NCBI GenBank assembly: GCA_050084985.1
Contig: JBITNC010000001.1
Span: forward strand, 204,910,001-204,974,000
Reading direction: 5' to 3'
DNA length: 64,000 bases
From: Nageia nagi
Lineage: Eukaryota > Pinophyta
Shown: in pieces, positions 11,302-22,590 of the stretch
Layout of the letters: every line of letters begins with the position of its first letter
Numbering within the stretch: position 1 is the stretch's first letter
Program-made: the position numbers and the translations under genes
The notes under the pieces: model-generated
What the model saw: the letters and a program-made list of their open reading frames with translations, nothing else
What the model was told of the DNA's origin: nothing
The model's database searches: none

Positions 11302-14300
11302 TTCTAGTGACTAGTTGATGAATTTGCACTATCAAATCATGAAATCAAATAAACAATGTATCAATATGTACAAAACATGACTTATGCTATTCCATCCTTA
11401 AGAAAAAATACAAGGGTCTTTGACCACTCATCATATATCAAAAGTTCAATATTTTGAATGAGAAAAGCTAATAAATAAAATTGGTTAATCATTCTTAAGT
11501 TGATATTGGGTTTCATTTTAGCCAACTTTGTTATCTATACCTCTATTTTGGTCATTTCATGAGTGAACTTCATGAACTTATCTTCAAAATTGCTCTCTAT
11601 CTAATTTGCAAAATTACTATCCTCTTTCTAAGCTTAATCACATAATGCCTTTATCTCTTCAAGAATATAAACACTATTATCTTCTTTATATAGGGGAGGC
11701 ATCTTGTTTCTATTAAAAAATTTAAGAGCATTATTCAATTTATTCATCTATGGATTCAATGACCTCATACATTTCTCTGTGCACATCATGGATTCATACA
11801 AGTGAGAAACTTTCTGATTCATAGCTAAAATCTGATCATATGAATCATATATAAAATTAGAAATTTATATTTCTTCCTTTTGATCCATGGCTTTGATGAT
11901 CTCAACATTCTCATTATTCATCTTTACAACATTTACTTTCTTCACATAAATAGCTTTACATTTATCTATTTTCTTATCACAATATACAACATATTCTCTA
12001 ACAAAATATAATAAATCTAAAATTGGTATTACTTTTTGTAATAATTCAACCTTATGCCCTTTAATGATTCCATTAATAACTTTGTCTATACTAGTTTCTA
12101 TGTCTATTAGGCTAATAGAGTATGTTCTTGAGTTTACAACTTTCATTTAAACTCTATTTTCATCTTTGTCAAAGTTTTGGTCACTGCTTTCAACTCTATG
12201 TTCTTCTTTGTACATGAATTTTGCAAAATCTTTAAGTTATACTGAAGCTTTTTCTTTTCATCTTCTAATGTTTTATATTCCACCTCTTTTCCCTTCAAAG
12301 TAGCTTTAAAATCATCTAACTCTAACTCTAGAGCCTCTATCTGGCCATTTTTATATTCACTTCAATTCCCTTGGCTTTAATCTCTTCCTTATTTTCTTCT
12401 AAAGCTTTGGTTAGCTTTGAAGAGTCAACTACATCCTGTAACTCCTAGATTTGTTTGTTCAATAGAGATATCTGAGTTAGAAGAAATTTTTCTTTCTCCT
12501 CAATTGAGGCCTTTTTCCTTTCTAGTTTTTTACTTTCCATTCAAGCAGGATAACATTTACATCCATTAGGGTCATACCATTTTTTTATAATTTTCCTTTT
12601 ATCTATTCAACTGATTTATCTGATCTTAGCTATAAACAAATATATGTTTGGTAGAAATTTCAAAAATTTACTTTATGATATCTACAACTATGTCAAGCTG
12701 AATTTGTCTAGAAATTTTTTATTCTTTCTTCCCCATTTTATCAAACCACTCCTTATTTATTTTTTCAATTTTGCTAAAATTAGTAAGCTTCTTAGAGGTA
12801 TCAAGTTTTTTGATAGAAATGGATGGAATAATAGCTAGAGCATACTCATCTATATCATAATCAATATTTACCTCTTTTTGTTTTAGAATATCTAAAATTA
12901 TGTCATCATGAACTATTTTTAAGGGTCCTCCTTATGTTATCTTTGGTGTTTTCTTCTTGTCTTGAGCTATAGGAGAAGGGCTTCTTTTTTGGTATTTATA
13001 CTTGCTTCCATAATTTTTGGCCCTCCTCCATTTTTTTTAATTTTTGTAACAACTTTGCTTCTTCTAGAGTCAATTTAGCTTTGTTTTTATCTTTTTTTGA
13101 AAATTTTCTCTAACATTTTTCTTTTCTGGATCTACTCTTTTCCCAGAGGCAAACTATTTATCATAGGCTTCTCCAAAATCCTTATCCTATTCACACATCC
13201 ACTACAAAGATTTTTATTTTCTCTCTACTTTGCATTATTTAAAATATTTCTTCTTATACTCAAAATATTAAATTTATCCAAATATTTCTATAAATACTTA
13301 GGTAAAGTTTTCTCTTTATCTAAAGTTATAGCAAAATCAACCCATTTATGTAATTTTGCCACCATAGAACTATGTATGAAGACTCTAACATTGAATCTAG
13401 AAGGAAAGGTATTATCTTCTATTTATTTTGAAAGTTTTTAAATTTATCCATTGAAACTCTCACAAAATCTAGAGCTTTTGAATTTACAAATTTTAGGTGA
13501 GTAGAAAAAATAACCTAATGGATTATAAAGCAATGAGACTGCAATATGTGACAATTGCAATATTTGCATCTTTGTAGTTAAATATTCCTAACAGTTGTGA
13601 AGTGCTTGAATTGAATCAAAGCCAAGGATATATGAATATAAGCTATTATACCCCTTTGGGACTCTCCAAATGGTTTCAACATAATATTATTGCCTTACTA
13701 CTTCCATGGTGAATACCTAGTTAGAAATAATGAATGAAAGTTTCATGGCTTTATCACAAAAGCCACTGAGTAGGTTGAATATAATTTTCAAAAAAATAGT
13801 AATCTCCTTTCTTGAATTGATCCATTTTTAAATAATAAAAATCTAACTTAGATAGTCTAGGTAAAGTAACACCAGAAATAAAATTTAGAGCTAGAAAAAG
13901 GAAATAACTCACAAAATCATAGTATGAATCTTGAAGATATAAAACATTTTTCCATTGATCAACTCTCGTTGGATTGCCATCTACATTCCTTTGATGTAAC
14001 TATAGATCTAGGAAATCTTTTGTATGTTGATGGTGAAGTAACCAACAAAGAAGAAAAGAATAATGAAATTGATTGAGCCTATCTTTGTTTATTAGCTAGA
14101 TGGCCAATCTATCTTCGATGAGATCAAACTAGTCTAAATGATACTTGCTATAATATTTGATTATTCTATACATTGTAGTAATGTGCTTTAGATGAATAAT
14201 TTAAATATCCTTTTCTCCATAGAGAACCATGATGATGATTATGAGCCTATCCATATTGAGTTTAAACTCTAAAATCCCATATATGATTTTCTTCTCGATA

Positions 14301-14735
14301 ATAAGATTTAACAAATAAGAGTTTAACCAATCTAGTGGATATTTTTCAGTTTTTATTGCAACTACTATCACACTATCCCATTATAATATGCTATTAGGTT
14401 GACCAAGAGCATTATACATGGTATCTTGACTCAAATCAAGAACATTTCCTTAATAATTCTTTAATATTTTTATTTTTGTGAAATTTTTTCTTACTCAAAG
14501 AATCTACTAATTTTGGGCAAGGATGAAATCTCTCATATAGAAATGGAAGAATGAACTTTATTTCATACATTAAATCCCACAACTTATTATCCTTGGCTTT
14601 TGTAGACTCTAAGGGTTTCACTTTCAAATTGACATGATTATTGTGCAAATTTGTATCAAAGAAATTCTTATTCTTATCATTAATAGTGCTTAAAACATCT
14701 ATAAACTTACCCATTTTTGTAGCAAGATTGAACAA
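11302..14735 (-). pseudogene. unrecognised coding-like region between integrase and 3' LTR (middle element)
   Basis: This 3.4-kb stretch shows broken minus-strand open frames in the same direction as pol. Examples are a 99-codon piece at 14436-14735 ('MFNLATKMGKFIDVL'), a Lys/Glu-rich piece around 13030-13090 ('TLEEAKLLQKLKKMEEGQ'), and a 93-codon piece at 11865-12146 ('VNGIIKGHKVELLQKVIP'-like, with Lys/Glu/Val-rich helix character). The middle pieces look coiled-coil-prone. No domain is recognised and no membrane segment stands out. The position fits the extra ORF that many plant Ty3/gypsy elements carry downstream of pol. It does not resemble the extra ORF of the young element. Confidence 0.45.
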
Positions 14736-14920
14736 ATGAATGGTAATAAGAAGAACTCAAACTCTAAAAATTTGCAAACCCTATGGTTCTAAACAGCTCA
14801 AAAATTACAAATAAAAAAAAATTACTAAGGTAAAAAATTTCAAATGGGGGTAAAGTAAATAATATACACATCTACCCTATTTATGCCTAATAAATTGAAA
14901 AATATACACCTTGAAAAATA

Positions 14921-14956
14921 TACATGAAAATAATATATATATATTATTTTCATGTA
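14921..14956. other. perfect 36-bp palindrome
   Basis: The 18-base arm starting TACATGAAAATAATATAT at 14921 is followed immediately by its exact reverse complement ending at 14956, with no spacer. It lies between the end of the integrase and the extra coding region of the middle element. It could extrude as a cruciform or form a hairpin in RNA. The AT-rich core makes chance less unlikely than for mixed sequence. Confidence 0.7.
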
Positions 14957-14979
14957 ATACGAAATTCATGTGTTCAAAA

Positions 14980-16200
14980 AACTATATAAAACTTTAAATA
15001 TTCATCATTTATTGTAATTAGAAGGATCCAACCATCCATTCCCTCTAATTCAAATACATTGTTTTAGATTTCCTACATGATAATAAATAGTCTAGACCAA
15101 AATGAATCGAACTTCTAGTGACATCTAGGCTTAGCTCTATTCTCATCCCATTTGATACCTAGGTCACCAAGATTAAAATAAATATCTGAAGCATATTTCT
15201 TATCAAACCATTTTTTTACCACACTATTTCTTTTCTGAATCTCCTTGTATAATTTTTTTGGAATTCATCCAAATACATCAAATTGAACATTTTCACTTGT
15301 AAAGGGTCTAAATCATTCATTTCATATTGGTTGAGCAATTAAAAGGTAGTTAATTCAATATGATATGGTAAAATTAATTTTTTTCCATATGCTAGAACAT
15401 AAGGGAAGGATTTTATTGAAGACTTGTATGTGATCCAACCTACCCAAAGAACAAGATCAAGCTTTTTATCCCGATATTTATGATTGTCATCCATTGTTCT
15501 CTTCAACATTCTTAATAGACTTTTGTTTGTAAATTTAGCTAACCCATTACATTTTGGGTAATATTTTGAAGAAGTCTTCCAATAGATTTCATATTAAATT
15601 GCAAACTCTAAGACTCAATCTCCTAAACATACTATACCACTGTCTGATATCATAGTCTAAGGAATATCAAATCTAGTAATGATTTTTTTCATAAAAGAGA
15701 TAACAATATCTTGATATTGGTATTTCATTTAAGAAGCTTAAATCCACATGATGAAATAGTCTATGGATATCAAAATTAACTTATTCTTTGATGATGACCC
15801 TATATTAATTATACCAATGAAATCTAGGTCCCATTTTTGGAATGGTTCTTTTGCAATAATGGGATGTAATAGCATTATTGCCACTCTCCTCCTCCTTACA
15901 AATAGGTGACACTTATCACACTCTTTTTTATATTATAAATAAATTTATATAGATTGAAATTCAATAATATCCCACCTATAGGATCTTAGTTGTAATGGTA
16001 TATCCAAAATAATATCCTCTAGAAAAACTAGTATGGAATTCCTTGAGAACTTCAAAAACTTTTTCTAGGTATGTGCATCTCAACAACATTTCATCATGAT
16101 TTTTTTCTATATAAAACATGATCAATCATAAAATAGTTGATTTAATTTAACTTAAATCTTCATCTTTGGGAATCATTAAGTTTATATGGAAACTTATCAC
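14980..16200 (-). pseudogene. integrase of the middle element (decayed)
   Basis: Across several frames the minus strand reads 'YYPKCNGLAKSTNKSLL' (the catalytic Glu of the usual G-x-V-E-x-x-N-K motif reads Lys here), then 'DNHKYRDKKLDLVLW' and 'KSSIKSFPYVLAYGKKLILP'. The C-terminal part reads 'FDKKYASDIYFNLGDLGIKW', ending near 15000 with 'FDSFW'. The N-terminal zinc region near 15900-16200 is barely legible ('CDKCH'-like text around 15900-15930). The family is sure; the enzyme is dead. Confidence 0.75.
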
Positions 16201-16299
16201 TTTCAAAATATGTACACAACTATGTTAATTAGCTTTGTGATTCTTCTAACAATTCAACATCTTGAATTTCATCTTCAATAATCATGATTTATTTTGAAT

Positions 16300-16760
16300 G
16301 TACATCCACATCTAATTGTTTATAGATATATCTTACCTTGATTACCTTGGTAGGATAGATCTCTACATTATATTTCAAAATTGTTGTGATCTATCTGACT
16401 CTACCTTGTTCCATCTCACCTTGTAAAATATAGCTTCTAACATTTGGATAAATTGTAAGCATTAAAATTTTATTCTAAAAAATATAATACTTAAAATTAT
16501 TGAGATCTTTTATAATTTCAAACACTTGCTTTTTAATAAGACCATATTTTTCTTTAACATCATGTAGTGTTTGAATAAAGAAAACTATGGGGTTTTCATC
16601 ATGATCATCTTCCTTTTGGTTTAGAATTACTGCTATACTCTTTTCAGCTTCATATGCATATAAGATGAATTCCTTTGAAAAATCTAGATTTTTCAAATTG
16701 GGGTAGACATAATGGCTGATTTAATATGTTTAAATACCATAATTATTTCTTGTATCCTCT
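16300..16760 (-). pseudogene. RNase H (retroviral-type) of the middle element
   Basis: The open stretch 16475-16696 reads 'NLDFSKEFILYAYEAEKSI', the start of the RNase H that directly follows RT in Ty3/gypsy elements. It continues 'FFIQTLHDVKEKYGLIKKQ' and, after a stop, 'GEMEQGRVRQITTILKYNVE', the equivalent of the tract that normally precedes the RNase H end. The usual first catalytic Asp (x-x-D-A-S) appears as 'YAYEA', with Glu. Direct join with RT upstream and with integrase downstream leaves no room for an aRH between them. Confidence 0.7.
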
Positions 16761-18040
16761 TTATAGGAACCTTCTCCTTAAGCAATTCTATAATTATTTG
16801 GGTGATTCCAATGAAATCTTGAATAAATCACCTCACAAGATTAATTTATCATAGAAAAGCTTGCAACTTATTTATATTGGATGGAATATTGAGCTTAGAT
16901 ATGGCTTCAACTCTTTCTATATCAATAGAGAATTCATCTTTGGAAATGATATGCTTCCACAACTTTCTTGATCTACAACAAAAATAGACTTCTTTAGATT
17001 CAAAAATATTATTAACTTTTGATATTTCAAGAAAATCTTTTGTAGATTCTACAAGTGATATTTCTTTTTATGTGAAAACATAGTAATATCGTCCAAATAA
17101 ACTAAAATAAATGTGTTAATTATTTCACCAAATGCATGATCCATTACTCTCAAAAAAATAGCTCCAACATTGGATAAGCCAAAGGGAATCTGTTCAAAAG
17201 AAAATATCCCTTGATTACCTTGGTAGGATGTTATCTTATATTAGTCCTTATGTTTTACCCAAATTTGGTTATATCTAGAGAAACCATCAAGGAAGGAGAA
17301 ACATTCTAATCCTACAACTATATGTAAGATCCATTCTATATGTGGCAATGGATAATTATCTTTTAGTGAGGCTCTATTTAGATTCCATAAATCTACATAG
17401 AGCCTAATATCTCCATTTTTCTTTCTGATTGGCATTAGATTTACCATCCAAGAAAAATATTTAATGGGATAAATAATGCTTTTCTAAAATAACTTCTAAA
17501 TTTCTTATTTCATAACAACTTCAATCTTTGTATTTAATGGTCTTTATTTTTACTGAAAGGGATTTGCTCCTTCTACCAATTCCATGGTGTGTTGAATCAC
17601 ATCTTTGTTATATACCTTTAGATCATCATAGGACCATGCCATGACACAAACAAATTCCTTCATCATTTCAACAATATCTTGAATATATTTGGAAGAATTC
17701 CTTATACCAACCTTAAGAATCTTATTAGGAGGTATTTCTAACTCCTTGAAATTCTTAAGATAAGCCAAAACTTTTCCCTTTCTTATTTGATCATCTCTAT
17801 TAAAAAGGTCTTCAAAAGTAATAACATCTTTGGGTAAGTTATTATTTTTTAATTATACAATATCTTCCTCTTTAAATGCTTCAATCAATGACTCTTATAT
17901 ATTAAAGTATAACATTTGAGTATCCAATAATGAGTTAATATCTTTACCACAATTAAAAACCTATGATAAATAGTCATTATTAAGAACAAAAGGTTTGAAG
18001 ATAAACTGCATACCTTTCCTTATTAACCAATGATGTGTAG
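16761..18040 (-). pseudogene. reverse transcriptase and N-terminal linker of the middle element
   Basis: The region at 17241-17447 reads 'PIRKKNGDIRLYVDLWNLN', then 'SLKDNYPLPHI' and 'FSFLDGFSRYNQI' (motif A, Asp kept). Downstream, 'FEQIPFGLSNVGAIFLRVM' and 'VYLDDITMF' (YLDD catalytic motif) are visible near 17060-17200. Upstream, 17550-17768 reads 'KEFVCVMAWSYDDLKVYN', corresponding to the 'FAWSYxDMPG' segment found just before RT in this superfamily. Stops separate the blocks. The active-site Asps survive but the frame does not. Confidence 0.85.
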
Positions 18041-18049
18041 GATCAAATT

Positions 18050-18470
18050 TTTATCCCTTCTAAGCCAAAACATTAGCTTCACTATTCTAATCTCTAGGTA
18101 CTACAGCAAGATTCAAAGCATCAAAGCTCTCTAGTATGTCCCATACTTTGCTTTTGTACTTCTTTATATAATGATGTTATAAACAACATTTGTCAATCAC
18201 TTGATTGATAACTAATTCAAAATCATCAAAAATTATCAAACATTTAATCTTTCATTTTATTACTTATTCAAGCCCTAAGCATAGGGGTTCATAATATGTC
18301 ATATTATTGGTATAGCTCCATGTCAGTATGAAAGAGTATCTCTTAGTTTCACCTAAAGTGGATCTCAAAATTACCCCAATGCCAGCTCTATTCTTTAACT
18401 TTGCACCATCAAAATGCATGTACCATAGTTTCTTTTCCCTTAGTTCATGAATTGTTAGGGATGGAAATTC
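18050..18470 (-). pseudogene. aRH-type RNase H located upstream of RT (middle element)
   Basis: Read on the minus strand, nearly in one frame, this gives 'WYMHFDGAKLKNRAGIGVIL', then 'TNNMTYYEPLCLGLE', 'IIFDDFELVINQVIDKCCL' and 'AVVPRDQNSEANVLA'-like text (a stop replaces the Gln). This is the layout of the second, archaeal-type RNase H of plant Tat elements: HFDGA with catalytic Asp, NN-x-x-E-Y-E-A-L, G-D-S-x-L-V-x-x-Q-V, and N-x-x-A-D-x-L-A. The catalytic Glu reads Tyr and the last Asp reads Asn. The surprising feature is its place: between gag and RT, not between RNase H and integrase. Confidence 0.75.
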
Positions 18471-18599
18471 TATAATATCTTTAGTTCACCTATTGGTATT
18501 TTTAATAATAGCTTAGAAATAGATGTAGATGGTGACTAACAAGATTATCTAGATGAGGTTGAATCTACTTTTGAGGATGAAAATATCTTACTATAGACC

Positions 18600-19820
18600 T
18601 TATTTCAATATCTCCATTAATAGGTTATGATAAAATCATGAGGATCACCTCTGATGCTTCTTCTTCAATATAATAGTCTTGACTTACTCTATCATTTGCT
18701 ACCAACTTAGTTTGATGTTGAAAAATTGAATATGAATTTTATACATGTAGATCATTGCAAGCTCTACACCAATCTTAATTTGTATAAATAATATTTTCTT
18801 CAAGATACATATATGCATTTTCTATCCTTGGTGAATCTAGTTGGTATTGTTGATCTTTTGTAGGATAGGGATACCTTCTCTACTGATCTCCATCATCTCT
18901 CTGATCATAATAGTCATGCCTTTGATTTTCTCTCTAATCAACTATCATCTAATTTGATAAAGTTCTCACCAGAGTTTCCATTTTAGCAATCTTTATCTGA
19001 TTTGTATTTTCTTGTTGCACATTACTGCTTGAAGTAGGTGTAGGTAGTGCTAACTATGGAAAAGGTGCAACCAAATCAAGTTGAGGTTACAATGCAAGTA
19101 GAGCAAGTTAAGGTTGCAGTGCAAAACTTTGAAATTAGGATAAATGAGGAGTTTGGACTACAAAAGGTTTAGGATAAATATGTGTTGAAGGTTGCATAAG
19201 AGTTGGGGTCACATATGAGATGGGTGTAAATGGCCTAGCAAGAAGCTTTCGTATGAAAATAAGAGAGGATTCCTCTTGCAAAGCATTTTTTGTATATGTT
19301 TGGAAATTATTGGAATCCTATCATTTGGATATTTAAGACTAAATCTAGAGTGAACACTCTAAGGTAAAACATCAAAGCCATTGAAGGATGTGGCCTTATA
19401 AATAAAACAACTCTAGCCCAAGATTTGGCCTTATATATTTTCTTAACTATGCCTTTGGATGAAATTAAATTATGAAAACAAAGAATAAGGATATCCAACT
19501 TCATTAAATTCAAGAATGAGTGGTTCAGCTAGGTGAGCCCATGTAGAGGTAGAGTTGGCTAGTAGAGTTCTATACCAATCTAATACTTTACTAGAGAATG
19601 ACATGGCAAGAAACCTAAGCATAACATATTTATGAATGATATTGTGTTGCTTGGCCATATCAGCAATATCCTAGTAATTATCATAAGTATTCTTCCCATA
19701 GCCATCCCAATTTTGTAAAGCTTTAGCATATTCTATCAATATTTCATAAGGATTTGCAACTTGAAGAGCACCAAAAGCATTCCAAACTAGATAAAAAAGA
19801 GGAGGAGGTGGCTGATCCAT
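18600..19820 (-). pseudogene. gag of the middle element
   Basis: A likely start is the ATG at 19820 (minus), which opens 'MDQPPPPLFYLVWNAFGALQ', a typical plant gag beginning. It continues to 'HKYVMLRFLAMSFSSKVLDW' and 'YRTLLANSTSTWAHL' (19470-19658), the retrotransposon gag core, in which the W-Y/F pair and the S-W-x-x-L tract are diagnostic. Near 18750-18790 'WCRACNDLHVQN' resembles the Cys-rich finger at the gag end. No aspartic protease motif (D-T/S/N-G) was found between this and the aRH domain, which is either lost or unrecognisable. Confidence 0.7.
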
Positions 19821-20069
19821 TTGAACAAGTGGATTGAACAATATCTAAAGTAGATTTGGATTTTTTGAGTGAGGTTTCTATAGATCTTTTTAAATTTTTA
19901 ATGCTAGCAAATTATTTTTCTCTCTTAGCTTTTGATCTTATAATCATTTGCAATCAACCAATACTAAGAAAGTAAAATTTAAATACTTTCATGGGTAAAA
20001 ATATTTGAGATAAAAACTTTTTTCAACCAAACAAAGTTACCATCATGATTTTATAATCATGCATAATTT

Positions 20070-20135
20070 AAAATAGGGTAGGAGATCATCCCACCAGGTG
20101 TGCTAAAAAGAATTATACTAGTATTGACTAAGATG
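20070..20135 (-). promoter_or_regulatory. leader just downstream of the 5' LTR (middle element)
   Basis: Minus-strand sequence directly inside the right LTR reads 'TTAGCACACCTGGTGGGATG' starting about 25 bases from the LTR end. A 'TGGCACGCCxGGTGGGA' block next to the 5' LTR is common in plant Ty3/gypsy leaders, so it supports the LTR boundary. Which tRNA would prime here cannot be told. Confidence 0.4.
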
Positions 20136-21444
20136 TGGTAATTTTACACAAGCACCCATGTATCTAAGACATAACTATAATTTTGATGAATTACCTTTAT
20201 GACTAAAATTCAATCTCCAGAGAAGTCTAATTCCTATCTAGATCATAATGGAATTTACTAAAAGGTAAGGTGTAGAAACAAACTTGTAGAAATAAATAAA
20301 CTTAAAATGTTATTGTAGTGGGTTGCAAATATATAAAACAAATAATAGAAATAGGTCAAGCATCCATTAAAGTAGAATCCAAGCTTATCAGATAGTTTGA
20401 TATTATAGCCACCAAATAGAATACAACATTCCAAGTAATTATATTTTACAAAGTGATTTATAGATATGGATTAACCACTAATAAAATTTCATAATCCTTT
20501 AAGTAAAAATAAACATATTGCACAATAATTTAAGAACAATGCAAGATAAATAATGGATAAGAGATGAATAAGTAAATTGCATTTTATAATCAATGGTGCA
20601 AGTATAAATTAGGGGCAATATTTACTATATTCAACCCCTTTCTCCTTCAATGAAGGTCTTATATATAGCTTCTCTTTCAAGAGAATATTCTAACTAACTT
20701 ATAACATACTATTGATAAACTACAAAATATTTGTAACTAAAACATATTTACAAAATATCATATTTAATTCCCTAATTTTAGATCAACAACTCATCATAAA
20801 ACATACAAATAGCTAAATCATTCTTTCACATGTATTAACACCATCTAGATTGATTGAAACTTGAAAAATTATATATGAGAGCTATAACCACATTTTTGAA
20901 AAGGAAATGTATTTTTCTAGGATTCTAGTAGTATTTACATGTATCTCAATTTGTATGGATCCATCAAAACCAAATATAGAGAAATTAACATTATTTCAGC
21001 AAAATTGTTTGAACATACTCTAAACTAGATTGACTAGAACTCAAATCTCAAAAATGAAAATACTTCATATTGTTAACTTGAATGTGATTCATCATGATGT
21101 TAGGTTAACTAGCACTAATAGGATGTATGCTAAAGAGAACTAAAAATAGTTTATCTCTCCACTATTTCAATGGAATTCATTCTACTCTGCACTATCAAAT
21201 CTCTACCAAAATAAAACTATTTTTCAAAACATTCAAATTGGCTAAGTATAATTTTATTTCATTTTATCACTATTTCAAAACAATTTATCTATTCTATTAC
21301 TATTGGATCTCTTCCAATATTAAACTCTTTAAGAAATATTCAAAATTTATTAAGTATCATCATTCTTTCAAGCAGTAAAGAATCAAAATAAATCATACCC
21401 ATACAAAAATCTTCTTATTAATCAAAAATATATATGAGTATATA
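20136..21444 (-). repeat. right LTR (5' LTR) of the middle element
   Basis: Partner of 10007-11301. A TATA-like stretch cannot be fixed with confidence. The two copies differ by many substitutions and by indels; for example, the stretch around 11090-11160 is shortened at 21225-21300. The right end is taken at 21444 by alignment with TCCA at the end of the left copy. Old PMD coding-like text resumes directly after it. Confidence 0.78.
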
Positions 21445-22590
21445 AGCCCCCTACAAGGATAGTTTTCTAGACTAGATTATGGTAGCGAGGTAGGGATTAG
21501 TACCCCTATTACATCCATGGGTTCTAGAGGGTAGACCTAAATAGGGAGAGGGTGTTGAAAATAAGGGTGAAAAGAAGGAGGAGGAGGAGGAGGAGGTCAA
21601 GGAGGATTAGGATGAGTAAGATAAGAGCCTCTAGGATGATTTCATACTTGACGTAGATAGGTTGGATCAAACTAATAAGGATAAGGCACCATAGTAGGGC
21701 ATGCAGTACCCATAGAAATTATAATAGGGAGATACTAAGCTAGGGTTTAGGACTCCAAATTGGTAGCCCCATGAGATCCTAAATCCAAAATTAGGACCTA
21801 TTATATATAAGAGATTCACCCTCTACCAAGGGGATAGAGATGTGTTCCAATAGAAATTGGATGAAGTGTAGGTGTAGCTTATGGTAGAATAGATAACAAG
21901 AATGGTAGTATAAGATTAGCTAGGAACCCTAATGGAAAACATGTATATGCTCCTCATAGTATTTGCAATAATTGCATGGGATAGATATGCACTTAGAGAA
22001 CATGTATAGGGATGCATGGACCCTAGCATAGAGCCCACAAGATTGGTGAGAGCATGGGAGGTAGTAGAGGCAGCTACCCAAATAGAGGCATCATGGATAG
22101 GGGCAAGTGCTAGGCATAGGATCAGGGATGTTGATCCCCTAAAGATAGGTGGATATATAGTAGTGCTTACAATAGGCACTTTATGATGCTAATGAGGAGG
22201 TGATGAGGTCACATGCATGGTAATACCACCTCATCAAGGTAGGGTTGGTTTCAATTATGGATCTCCAAGATGGCCTCAATAGCATATAGCATCTCTAAGA
22301 GTATGGCCAGGTCATAGCATAGTGAGGGCCACTCTATGATGCAACCAACATAGAGCCTAAGGATGATAGGGGCAAACATAGAGATAGGTACTATCATAAG
22401 CAATCCTATGAGATATTCCATCTCAAAAATTGTTAGTATATTTTTTGGGTCTCCTCCCTCGATTGGAAATAGCAACACTATGAAAAAGAGTAGCCCATCA
22501 GGAGCCCAGCACAAGGGGCAAGCATAGGATATGGGATAATCCTACACCCTAAGGGTATGATAGGATTGGGATAGATAAATATTTTTGGAT
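21445..22590 (+). pseudogene. PMD ORF, C-terminal part, old Tat element (resumes after insertion)
   Basis: Plus-strand text with scattered stops continues the interrupted ORF. It shows an Arg- or Gly-rich run encoded by (GAG)n near 21570-21596. A helical stretch follows near 21840-21950 ('DVFQQKLDEVQVQLM', 'VVQDQLGTLMENMYML') that would form a coiled coil, then 'ARHRIRDVDPLKIGGYIVV'. The PMD protein of the young element also has a coiled-coil-like C-terminal half. An AT-rich TATGATG-type tail follows, as it does downstream of the young copy (34676 onward). Confidence 0.4.

Larger units (their letters stand above)
10007..21444 (-). mobile_element. MIDDLE Ty3/gypsy element with aRH upstream of RT, nested in the old PMD ORF
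   Basis: Two direct repeats of about 1.3 kb (10007-11301 and 20136-21444) bracket a minus-strand body. Read right to left it has a leader, gag, zinc-finger-like motif, RNase H of aRH type, RT with YLDD, a second RNase H, integrase and a 3.4-kb unrecognised region. The LTRs agree by eye at only around 80%, so the insertion is old. The plus-strand repeat begins TGGTAATTTTA in both copies. The other end is CCA in the left copy and worn in the right. No clear target-site duplication remains. Confidence 0.75.

Noticed and set aside
12644-13441. Plus-strand open frames of 64 and 114 codons
   Set aside because: Phe/Leu/Ile-rich text arising opposite Lys/Glu-rich minus-strand coding remnants; no motif and no context for a plus-strand gene.
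21127-21378. 83-codon plus-strand open frame
   Set aside because: Lies inside the LTR of the middle element; the matching stretch of the other LTR does not keep it open.
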